A model generated the notes under the pieces. It saw only the letters and a program-made list of their open reading frames with translations. It was not told the origin of the DNA and ran no database searches. From positions 62,001-126,000 of the forward strand of contig CAAGEH010000023.1 in NCBI GenBank assembly GCA_900768795.1: 64,000 nucleotides of DNA, read 5' to 3'. Each line of letters begins with the position of its first letter. Positions within the stretch are counted from its first letter, which is position 1. The position numbers and the translations under genes were made by a program. Positions 33,663 to 41,900 of the stretch are shown one piece after another. Origin of the DNA: an uncultured Collinsella sp. (GTDB lineage Bacteria; Actinomycetota; Coriobacteriia; Coriobacteriales; Coriobacteriaceae).

Positions 33663-34154
33663 GTGAAACGGGACGAAGTCAAAGCACGGGTTCGGGCGGT
33701 AGCTTATGAACTCGAACGCGACGGACGCTTGGGTCTCACGCGCTCGTTCGTGCAGCACGGGGACGTGACGGTCTATGCGCATGTCGTTTCCGTCGCACAA
33801 ACGAGCCTGTCCGCGGCGTACGCGCTCGAGCGCGCGGGCGTGCGCCTCGACACCGACTCGCTCGTACGCGGTGCGCTTCTGCACGACTATTTCCTCTACG
33901 ATTGGCATGATCCCGACCCGAGCCATAGGCTCCACGGGTTCCGTCACCCCCGGTTTGCCCTCGAGCGTGCCGAGGAAGATTTCGACCTGACTCCGCGTGA
34001 GCGGAATATCATCGTGCGGCACATGTTTCCGCTCGTTCCGATTCCGCCGACCTGTCGCGAGGCTTGGATCGTGTGTTTGGCGGACAAATGGTGCGCGTTG
34101 CGCGAGACGGTGCTGCCGCGCGTGCGCGCTCTTCGCTCGAGAGACCGTGCATGA
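33663..34154 (+). CDS. HD-domain protein
   Basis: A 163-residue HD-superfamily protein, likely a metal-dependent phosphohydrolase acting on nucleotides. The motif set is VYAHVVSVA (His), GALLHDYFLYDW (His-Asp) and FRHPRFALERA, with LADKWCALRE as a possible final Asp. The GTG at 33663 lies 5 bases after GGGGAG; an ATG at 33540 is possible. It precedes the CmpB-like membrane protein gene by 12 bases, a pairing suggestive of an operon. Confidence 0.78.
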   Translation: MKRDEVKARVRAVAYELERDGRLGLTRSFVQHGDVTVYAHVVSVAQTSLSAAYALERAGVRLDTDSLVRGALLHDYFLYDWHDPDPSHRLHGFRHPRFALERAEEDFDLTPRERNIIVRHMFPLVPIPPTCREAWIVCLADKWCALRETVLPRVRALRSRDRA

Positions 34155-34166
34155 TGATGGAGGTGC

Positions 34167-35288
34167 ATGACGAACATGGCGATCATGACGAGTGGTCCGG
34201 CGCTTGCGTTGGCATCGATATGCAGGGGCGCTAGCGGCGCATCTGCCGGTATGGCAGGCGCGGCTTTGGTGGCGGGCGGCGCGCTCACCGCATGCGGAAC
34301 GACGCTTGTAGACGCCCCGCTTTCGGCGATGATTCTCTCGTTTGTCGCGTACGGTTTTGTCGGTTGGCTCTGGGAGTCGACCGTATGCGCGATGCTCAAT
34401 CACGGCCACTTTGCCAACAGCGGTTTTTTACTGGGGCCATGTTGTCCCATCTACGGTGTCGGCGGGCTCGTCTGCTGGCTTGCCCTGCGTGGTATCGACA
34501 ACGTTTACCTGCAATTTATCGCGGCTGCAATCGCCTGCTCGATTGTCGAGTATGCGGTCGGGGTGCTTTTGGAGCTTACGACCCATGCGCGGTTTTGGGA
34601 CTATTCAGACATGCCGTTCAACATCAACGGGCGCGTGTGCCTCTACGGTGCACTCATGTTCGGTTTGGGCGCGGTGGGCATCTGCCGAGCTGCCGAACCT
34701 GCGCTGCTCGCGTGTTTGGGCGCGCTTCCAGCGTGGACCGTGCACGGTCTCGCCGTCGTGGTTGTCGTGCTGCTCGCTGTCGACACCGCGCTTTCGCTCG
34801 CGAGTTGGCGCCGTCTGTCCGACACGCTCGAGCGCGTGCGCGTGGAGCTTGCCGACCGTATCAACGATTCTTTGCAGGACGCGTCCGATTCCATGCTCGA
34901 GCATATTCCCGACGCTGCACTCGATTCCGCCTCGACGGCGCATGTGCGCGGTCGCGCCATCAACGGCTGGCTTGCGGAGATCTCCGATGCCGTGATGGAT
35001 GCCGTGCGCGAGCACGTCGACATGCCGCGCTTTATCGTCGACGGCACGCGCGGGCTCCGCATGGTCGCGGGGCGCGTTCGAAGCGTCGCCGCACGCGGTG
35101 TTGCTGCAGGTACAGCCGTCGTCTCTCACACGGTGCACGCGACCCGTCCCGTTCCCAAAATCTCGCTCAGCCGTCGCGACCTGCGCTTCTTCAACGCGTT
35201 TCCGCATCTGCGCCTCAACCGTTACGAGGGCGTCATTCGCGCGACCGATTTGCGTCGCCGCGCGCACAAGCTGTTTCGTTGGCATTAA
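34167..35288 (+). CDS. CmpB-like putative ABC-transporter membrane protein (PF06541 type)
   Basis: A 373-residue membrane protein. The conserved core is AYGFVGWLWESTVCAM, GFLLGPCCPIYGVGGL and LELTTHARFWDYSDMPFNINGRVCLYGAL, spanning five or six membrane segments between residues 50 and 215. The C-terminal 150 residues are soluble and partly helical (TLERVRVELADRINDSLQD). The transporter label comes from the family name; biochemical function is unknown. The ATG at 34167 follows GGAGG. It is probably cotranscribed with the HD gene. Confidence 0.82.
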   Translation: MTNMAIMTSGPALALASICRGASGASAGMAGAALVAGGALTACGTTLVDAPLSAMILSFVAYGFVGWLWESTVCAMLNHGHFANSGFLLGPCCPIYGVGGLVCWLALRGIDNVYLQFIAAAIACSIVEYAVGVLLELTTHARFWDYSDMPFNINGRVCLYGALMFGLGAVGICRAAEPALLACLGALPAWTVHGLAVVVVVLLAVDTALSLASWRRLSDTLERVRVELADRINDSLQDASDSMLEHIPDAALDSASTAHVRGRAINGWLAEISDAVMDAVREHVDMPRFIVDGTRGLRMVAGRVRSVAARGVAAGTAVVSHTVHATRPVPKISLSRRDLRFFNAFPHLRLNRYEGVIRATDLRRRAHKLFRWH

Positions 35289-35435
35289 CGGCATATTTCA
35301 AGCTCGTTTCAAATGTTTTCGGACGGTTACAGAACAGCGTCCAATCATTTACAACCCGCCTATCTGGTCTAGTCCAGCAGCCATGCGGTGCCACCATGCT
35401 GCTACCTCAAAAACCAACCAGAAGGGGGAGAGCGG

Positions 35436-36710
35436 ATGTTCGATACGGGATCGACGGCGTTTATGCTCATCTGCACCATGCTCGTGTTTTTGATGACACC
35501 GGGTTTGGCGTTTTTCTACGGCGGTCTTTCGCGCCGCAAGAACGTAATCAACACCATGATGATGTGCTTCGGCGTAATCGGTATCGTCGGTGTGCTGTGG
35601 GCCGTTGCCGGCTGGTCGTTTGCCTACGGTGGAGACGGCTCGTGTTCGTTCTTCGGCGGATTCGACCAGCTCGGCTGCTCGCAGGTTCTCGGTCAAGTGC
35701 TCGATGCCGCCAAGGGCAACGCGGACAAGAGCGTGTACCCGAAGGTCGTGAACGTGGCGTTTCAGATGGCATTCGCCATGATCACGGCCGCCATCGTCAC
35801 CGGCTCGCTTGCGGGTCGCGTCAAGTTCGGCGCCGTTGCCGCATTCATCTCGATCTGGATGCTCGTGGTGTACGCGCCGCTCGCACACATGGTCTGGAGC
35901 GGCAAGGGCTCGCTGATCGGCGAGGTTATCGGTGCGCTCGATTTTGCCGGTGGCGATGTCGTCCATATCTCATCGGGTCTTACCGGCCTTTTGCTCTGCA
36001 TCATGCTCGGTCGTCGTCGTGGCTACGGCATGATGAGCTATCGCCCGCATAACGTTCCGTTCGTGGCACTCGGTGCGGGTCTGCTCTGGTTCGGCTGGTT
36101 CGGATTCAACGGCGGTTCTGCGTTCAAGGCAGACGCCGTCGCTGCGCTCGCCATCCTCAACACCGTGATCGCAAGCGCCGCCGGCCTTGTTTCCTGGATG
36201 GTCATCGAGCGCGTCAAAGTCGGAAAGCCCACGCTCGTGGGCGCGAGCACCGGCCTCGTCGCGGGCCTCGTCGTGGTGACGCCGGGCGCCGGCTTCGTCG
36301 AGCCCTGGGCAGCACTCGTCATGGGTCTTATCGTCTCGCCCGTCTGCTATTTCGCGATTTCCAAGCTCAAGGTCCACTTCGGCTACGACGATGCGCTCGA
36401 CGCGTTCGGCTGCCACGGTATCGGCGGCTTGCTCGGCGGTGTGCTCACCGGCATTTTCTGCGTGCCCGAGCTGAGCTGGACCAGCCACGGCGGTCTGTTC
36501 TACACGGGCGACCCGTCGCTTTTGGTAAGTCAGGTGCTCGGTATCCTTCTGACGATCGTCGTCGTCCTCGTACTCGACCTTGTGATCGCTGCCGTCGTCC
36601 GTGCGCTTTTCCGTGGCAATGTACGCGTGAGCGAGGCGGACGAGGCGCTGGGTCTGGATGCCGCCGAGCATGGCGAAAGCGCATACCCCGCCTACAGCGG
36701 ACTCGACTAG
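35436..36710 (+). CDS. amtB: Ammonium transporter AmtB
   Basis: A 424-residue membrane channel for ammonium uptake with about 11 spans. Typical blocks are MTPGLAFFYGGLSRRKNVINTMMM, DFAGGDVVHISSGLTGL (pore His region), GLLWFGWFGFNGGSA and DDALDAFGCHGIGGLLGGVLTGIF (second pore His). The start is the ATG at 35436 behind AAGGGGGAG. glnB follows after 37 bases. The order amtB-glnB is the reverse of the common glnK-amtB arrangement. Confidence 0.96.
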   Translation: MFDTGSTAFMLICTMLVFLMTPGLAFFYGGLSRRKNVINTMMMCFGVIGIVGVLWAVAGWSFAYGGDGSCSFFGGFDQLGCSQVLGQVLDAAKGNADKSVYPKVVNVAFQMAFAMITAAIVTGSLAGRVKFGAVAAFISIWMLVVYAPLAHMVWSGKGSLIGEVIGALDFAGGDVVHISSGLTGLLLCIMLGRRRGYGMMSYRPHNVPFVALGAGLLWFGWFGFNGGSAFKADAVAALAILNTVIASAAGLVSWMVIERVKVGKPTLVGASTGLVAGLVVVTPGAGFVEPWAALVMGLIVSPVCYFAISKLKVHFGYDDALDAFGCHGIGGLLGGVLTGIFCVPELSWTSHGGLFYTGDPSLLVSQVLGILLTIVVVLVLDLVIAAVVRALFRGNVRVSEADEALGLDAAEHGESAYPAYSGLD

Positions 36711-36747
36711 CGGTTTTGTCTGCCATTCCAGAAAGGAACCCATCATC

Positions 36748-37086
36748 ATGAAAAAGATCACGGCTATCGTCCGCTCTGAAAAGCTCGAGCCGCTCAAGGA
36801 GGCATTGTTTGCCGCGAGTGTGCGCGGTATGACCATCAAGCAGGTTCAAGGTTGCGGGGCGCAGCACGGTTGGACCGAATACGTGCGCGGCAACGAGATG
36901 CTCGTCAACACGATTCCCAAGGTCGAGTTCGATCTTCTGTGCGAAGACGACCAGGTCGACTCAATCGCCGAGGTCATCTGCGACGCCGCGTTTACCGGCG
37001 AGGTCGGTGACGGCAAGATCTGGGTGACGCCCGTGGAGGAGGTCATCCGCATTCGTACGCGCGAACGCGGAAGTGCGGCGCTCTAG
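36748..37086 (+). CDS. glnB: PII nitrogen regulator lacking Tyr51
   Basis: A 112-residue PII trimer subunit that senses 2-oxoglutarate and ATP/ADP and gates AmtB. The start and end are conserved (MKKITAIVRSEKLEPLKEAL; TGEVGDGKIWVTPVEEVIRIRT). In the T-loop (GCGAQHGWTEYVRGNEMLVN) residue 51 is Met and residue 46 is Val, so the Tyr that is uridylylated in proteobacteria or adenylylated in actinobacteria is absent. Control would rest on effector binding only. The ATG at 36748 follows AGAAAGGA. Confidence 0.94.
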   Translation: MKKITAIVRSEKLEPLKEALFAASVRGMTIKQVQGCGAQHGWTEYVRGNEMLVNTIPKVEFDLLCEDDQVDSIAEVICDAAFTGEVGDGKIWVTPVEEVIRIRTRERGSAAL

Positions 37087-37290
37087 ACGAGGTACGTGTT
37101 TCCAAACAAGGCGCGTCAAGGTCTGCGTCGCCGGGTGTACCGTGGGATGTCGTCCGGCAGTCCATCTGCCGATATTCAGCTTGGACATCGCTTGGGGCAG
37201 GGTCCATGTGCAGAGATTGAAATCCGTGCATGGGCTTTGCCCGTTTGCATGCGCTATCCTCGTGGCTAGAAGAGAATGCGGGAGGCAACC

Positions 37291-38148
37291 ATGATCAAGT
37301 TGTTTGCGAGCGACCTAGACGGCACGCTGCTCAATGCCATGCACGAGACGGATGGGTTTATTCGCCGTGCCATAGGCGAGGTAATCGATGCCGGGGCGCA
37401 TGTCGTGCCCGCAACGGGGCGCGCGTATCCGCCCGCGGGACCTCACGGTTTTGACGGTCTTGCAGTCGAGACGGTATGCGCTAACGGCTCGATCGTGCGC
37501 GGACGCAACGGCGAGCTGCTGCATGCAAGTACGATCGACAAGGCGTTTATCGAGGAGCTGCTCAAAGAGTTCCCCCAGATTTGCTTTAGTTTTGTCGCGC
37601 CCGAGGGGTCGTATCTCAACGGTTCGCGTGAGCAGCACGATGCCGGTTTCAAAAAGGACGGCCTGCTCCAGCGCATTATCATGCGCGGCATGCGCTCGCG
37701 CGAAAACAACCCGGAGGAGTTTCATTTCGACCAGGATACCTCCGAGATTCTGTCGCACGACATCTGCAAGATCAATGTGCGCGTGACGGATGGCGCAGAT
37801 GAGCGCAGCCTTGCGGCGTTTTTGGCAGACCATGCCGACACCGTGGTCAACGCGCCGTTCAACCCCGTTATGTTTGAGATCACGGACAAAGACGTGAACA
37901 AGGGCGCCTCGATCGCCTGGCTCGGACGCTACCTTGGAATCGACGAGAGCGAGATCGCCGTTTACGGCGACGGCGGCAACGATATCGAGATGCTTAAGCG
38001 GTTCAAGCACGCGTTCGCCACGAAAAATGGCACCGATGATGCAAAGGCCGCGGCGGGAACCATAATCGGGAGCTGCACGTTTCATGCTGTTCCCAAGCAT
38101 ATGCTCGCGACCATGCACACCCAGTGCGGGCGCACCGTTATCGAATAG
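37291..38148 (+). CDS. Cof-type HAD phosphatase
   Basis: A 285-residue HAD hydrolase of the Cof/IIB class. Motif I is SDLDGTLLN (Asp8 and Asp10), motif II ATGRAYPPAG, motif III a Lys near 200 in DVNKGASIAWL, and motif IV YGDGGNDIEML. The IIB cap lies between motifs II and III. Likely a sugar-phosphate or cofactor phosphatase; the substrate is unknown. The ATG at 37291 follows GGAGG. Confidence 0.9.
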   Translation: MIKLFASDLDGTLLNAMHETDGFIRRAIGEVIDAGAHVVPATGRAYPPAGPHGFDGLAVETVCANGSIVRGRNGELLHASTIDKAFIEELLKEFPQICFSFVAPEGSYLNGSREQHDAGFKKDGLLQRIIMRGMRSRENNPEEFHFDQDTSEILSHDICKINVRVTDGADERSLAAFLADHADTVVNAPFNPVMFEITDKDVNKGASIAWLGRYLGIDESEIAVYGDGGNDIEMLKRFKHAFATKNGTDDAKAAAGTIIGSCTFHAVPKHMLATMHTQCGRTVIE

Positions 38149-38224
38149 ACGCTCGGTTGCGCGGGACTTAAGCTCGAGGAAAAGCCGCATCACTCTGTGT
38201 GGTTTTTCATGAACGTGCACATGG

Positions 38225-38259
38225 TGTGCAATAATACTCGGTATGTGCAATAGCGCACA
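38225..38259. promoter_or_regulatory. Operator-like repeats before the TetR gene
   Basis: TGTGCAATA occurs at 38225-38233 and 38244-38252, 19 bases apart. The second copy is part of an inverted repeat TGTGC-AATAGC-GCACA (38244-38259). The pair ends 22 bases before the TTG start, where a TetR autoregulator would bind. No experimental consensus is known to me. Confidence 0.45.
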
Positions 38260-38281
38260 GACTGAGTAATAAGGAGACCGT

Positions 38282-38971
38282 TTGTCCCAACTTGAGAAAG
38301 GCGACCGCCGGTCGCTGCGGTCGCAGCGGGCGTTGCGCCAAGCACTTGCGAGCGAGCTCTCTGCCGGCGAGGACATTTCGAGCCTGAACGTTGCCGCGCT
38401 CACCGACCGTGCCGGGCTCACGCGCCGCACGTTCTACTCGCACTATCGCGACATCCCCGATTTCATCAACCAGATAGAGGACGGCATTCTCTTGGAGATT
38501 CGTCGTCTGACCAGCCAGATTTCAGCCGCAACGCTGCCGGAGCTCTATCACAACATCGATGAGCTCGAGCCCGCGCCCGGCTCGGTCGAGCTGCTCCGTT
38601 ACCTTGCCGATAACCGCGAGCTCGTGGGTTCGCTTTTGGGGCCGGGTGGCGATCCGGCGTTCATCAAAAAGGTTATCGACCTGGCGCGCGAGGAGGTCGC
38701 GGGGCGCATGCAGACCGGCATCTCGGGTCTCGCTCTGGGCCGCTTCTTCGATTACTACCTCACCTATGTCGTTACCGCGGAAATCGGCGTGGTCCAGCGC
38801 TGGTTCGAAAACGACCTCGACGAGAATCCCGAGACCATGGCGCGCATCATGACCGTGATCGCGTTCGTGCGTCCCGGCGACCTGTACGGTCAACCCATCG
38901 ACATCAACGTGCCCGCGTATGGCATGAAACTCATGAATTTGCGACTCGAAGACACCGTCGAGCAGGATTAA
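38282..38971 (+). CDS. TetR-family regulator next to the giant activase
   Basis: A 229-residue TetR regulator. The N-terminal helix-turn-helix is clear (QRALRQALASELSAGEDISSLNVAALTDRAGLTRRTFYSHYRDIPDF), and a ligand-binding C-terminal half ends with LRLEDTVEQD. It starts with TTG behind AAGGAGA, a rare start for a regulator that may limit its level. Its stop is 12 bases from the activase ATG, so both probably share one transcript and it likely controls that operon. Confidence 0.87.
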   Translation: MSQLEKGDRRSLRSQRALRQALASELSAGEDISSLNVAALTDRAGLTRRTFYSHYRDIPDFINQIEDGILLEIRRLTSQISAATLPELYHNIDELEPAPGSVELLRYLADNRELVGSLLGPGGDPAFIKKVIDLAREEVAGRMQTGISGLALGRFFDYYLTYVVTAEIGVVQRWFENDLDENPETMARIMTVIAFVRPGDLYGQPIDINVPAYGMKLMNLRLEDTVEQD

Positions 38972-38983
38972 GAGGAGAGACAC

Positions 38984-41900
38984 ATGGCAGATCTGAGCCA
39001 AGAGATTAAACCGGGCGTTGTGCCCGAGGGCGCGATTTTCAACCCCGAGGCGGCAAACGGCCCGCTGCATCTGGGCATCGACGTGGGCTCCACCACCGTA
39101 AAGCTCGCCGTGCTCAACGACCAGAACGAGATCGTCTACGCCAAGTACCAGCGCCATCACACCGATGTCCGCGCATGCGCTCGCGACCTGTTCGTGGGTG
39201 CTGCGGGTGTGCTGCCCGAGGCGCAGATGACCTGCGCCATCACCGGCTCGGGCGGCCTTTTGCTGTCGCAGTGGCTCGGCCTCGAGTTCGTGCAGGAGGT
39301 TATCGCGAGCAAGCGTGCGGTCGAGACGCTGATTCCCGCGACCGACGTTGCGATCGAGCTGGGCGGCGAGGACGCAAAGATCATCTACTTCGACAACGGC
39401 ATCGAGCAGCGCATGAACGGAACCTGCGCCGGCGGTACGGGCGCCTTTATCGACCAGATGGCGACGCTTCTGCACACCGATGCGGGCGGCCTCAACGATC
39501 TCGCCAAAAACGCCACGACCATCTATCCCATCGCGAGCCGTTGCGGCGTGTTCGCCAAGACCGACGTGCAGCCGCTGCTCAACGAGGGCGCGCGTCCCGA
39601 GGACGTCGCGGCATCCATCTTTCAGGCGGTCGTGACGCAGACCATCTCGGGCCTTGCCTGCGGTCGCCCCATCCGCGGAAACGTCGCCTTTTTGGGCGGC
39701 CCGCTCCAGTACCTCTCCGAGCTGCGTCATCGCTTCTACGTGACGCTCGATCTGGACGAGGAACATCGCATCGTTCCGCAAAATGCCCATCTGTTTGTGG
39801 CATCGGGCGCGGCCATGGCGCACGAGTCCGATAAGACCTCGACGTTCCCCGAGCTCATCCGTGCTATCGATGATTTGGGCGACGTACAGGGCTCCGAGGT
39901 CGAGCGCCTCGACCCGCTTTTTGCCACGCCCGAGGACTACGCTGAGTTCAAGGAGCGCCACGACAAGGAGATCGTTCCCAAGGGCAAGCTCGAGGGCTAT
40001 CATGGCCGCGTGTTCATCGGTATCGATGCCGGTTCCACTACGATGAAGGCCGCGCTCGTGGGCGAGGACGGGCAGCTCCTGCACACCTGGTACGGCAACA
40101 ACAACGGCGACATCTTGGGCACCGCCAAGGTCATCATGGCCGATTTCTACAACCATATCCCTGAGGGCTGCACCATCGGCCACGTGACCACCACCGGTTA
40201 CGGCGAGGCGCTCCTCATCGAGGCGCTCAAGGCCGATTCGGGCGAGATCGAGACCGTTGCGCACCTGCGCGGAGCCAAGGCGTTTTTGCCCGGGGTCGAG
40301 TTCATCCTCGATATCGGCGGTCAGGACATGAAATGCCTGCGCGTTAAGGACGGCGTGATCGAGCACATCATGCTCAACGAGGCGTGCTCGTCGGGCTGCG
40401 GCAGCTTTATCGAGAGCTTTGCCGTCTCCATGGACATGGACGTGCGCGCGTTCGCCGACGCCGCGATCCACGCCACGGCTCCCGTGGATTTGGGCAGCCG
40501 TTGCACGGTCTTTATGAACTCGCGCGTAAAGCAGGCGCAAAAAGAGGGCGCCACGGTGGGCGATATCGCTGCCGGCCTGTCCTACTCCGTTATCAAGAAC
40601 GCGCTGTTCAAGGTCATCAAGCTGCGTGATTCCAAGGAAATCGGCAAGCAGGTGATCGTTCAGGGCGGCACCTTCATGTCCGACGCGACGCTTCGCGCGT
40701 TCGAGCTGCTCACGGGCGTTAACGCCGTGCGTCCCGATATCGCGGGCTGCATGGGCGCCTACGGTGCGGCGCTTCTCGCGCGCGACCGCGCGGGCGCAGA
40801 CAGCGTTTCGAGCATTCTTTCCGCCGATGAGATCCAACATCTCGCCGTCACGCAGAAGCACGTTCGCTGCGGTCGCTGCTCCAACAACTGCCAGCTCACC
40901 GTTAACGATTTCGGCGGCGGCAGGCGCTTCATCACGGGCAACCGCTGCGAGAAGGGCGCGGGTCACAAAAAGAAGAAGACCGACGCCCCCAACCTGTTCA
41001 AGAAGAAAAACGAGCTGCTGTTCAACCGCGAGGTGCTCGACGCCGACGAGGCGCCGCGCGGCACCGTCGGCATTCCGCGTGCGCTCAACATGTACGAGAA
41101 CTACCCGTTCTGGCATGCGTTCTTTACCCGTCTGGGTTTTAGCGTGCAGCTTTCCGACCAGTCGAGCAAGAAGACCTACGAGGCGGGCATCGAGTCGATG
41201 CCCTCGGAGAGCGTGTGCTACCCGGCAAAGATGAGCCACGGCCATGTGATGAACCTCATCAACCGCGACGTCGACTTCATCTGGATGCCGTGCGTGCGCT
41301 GGGAGCGCAAGGAGGACTCGACGGCGGGCAACTGCTACAACTGCCCGATCGTCATGAGCTACCCCACGGCACTCGGCCTCAATATCGACGAGATTCGCGA
41401 GAAGAACGTCGAATTCCTGTACCCGTTCGTGCCGTATCACGACAAGACCGAGCTCAAGCGTCGCCTGTATCAGGTGCTCGCCGTCGACCGCGTTGCCGAC
41501 GCCGAGGCCGGGCGCGGACGCGTGCGCGGACCTAAGATCACGCGCACCGAAATCGATGAAGCCGTCAACGCCGCATACGAGGCGGACGCACGCTTCCATG
41601 AGGATATCCAGACCATGGGCGAGGACGCTCTCAAGTGGGTCGAGGACCACGGCGGCCACGGTATCGTGCTCGCCGGGCGCCCCTATCACAACGATCCCGA
41701 GATCAACCATGCCCTGCCCGAGCTTATCTCGAGCTTTGGCTTCGCGGTCTTTACCGAGGATTCGCTTGCGCACCTCGTCAAGCCCGAGCGCCCCATCCGC
41801 GTTGTCGACCAGTGGATGTACCACAGCCGTCTGTACGCCGTGGCGCGTTTCGTGACGATGCGCAACGACCTCGACCTCATCCAGCTCAACAGCTTCGGTT

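Noticed and set aside
34292..36052. A large Arg-rich plus-strand frame overlapping the CmpB-like and amtB genes
   Set aside because: Out of frame with two well-supported genes and made of low-complexity Arg/Cys/Ser codons.
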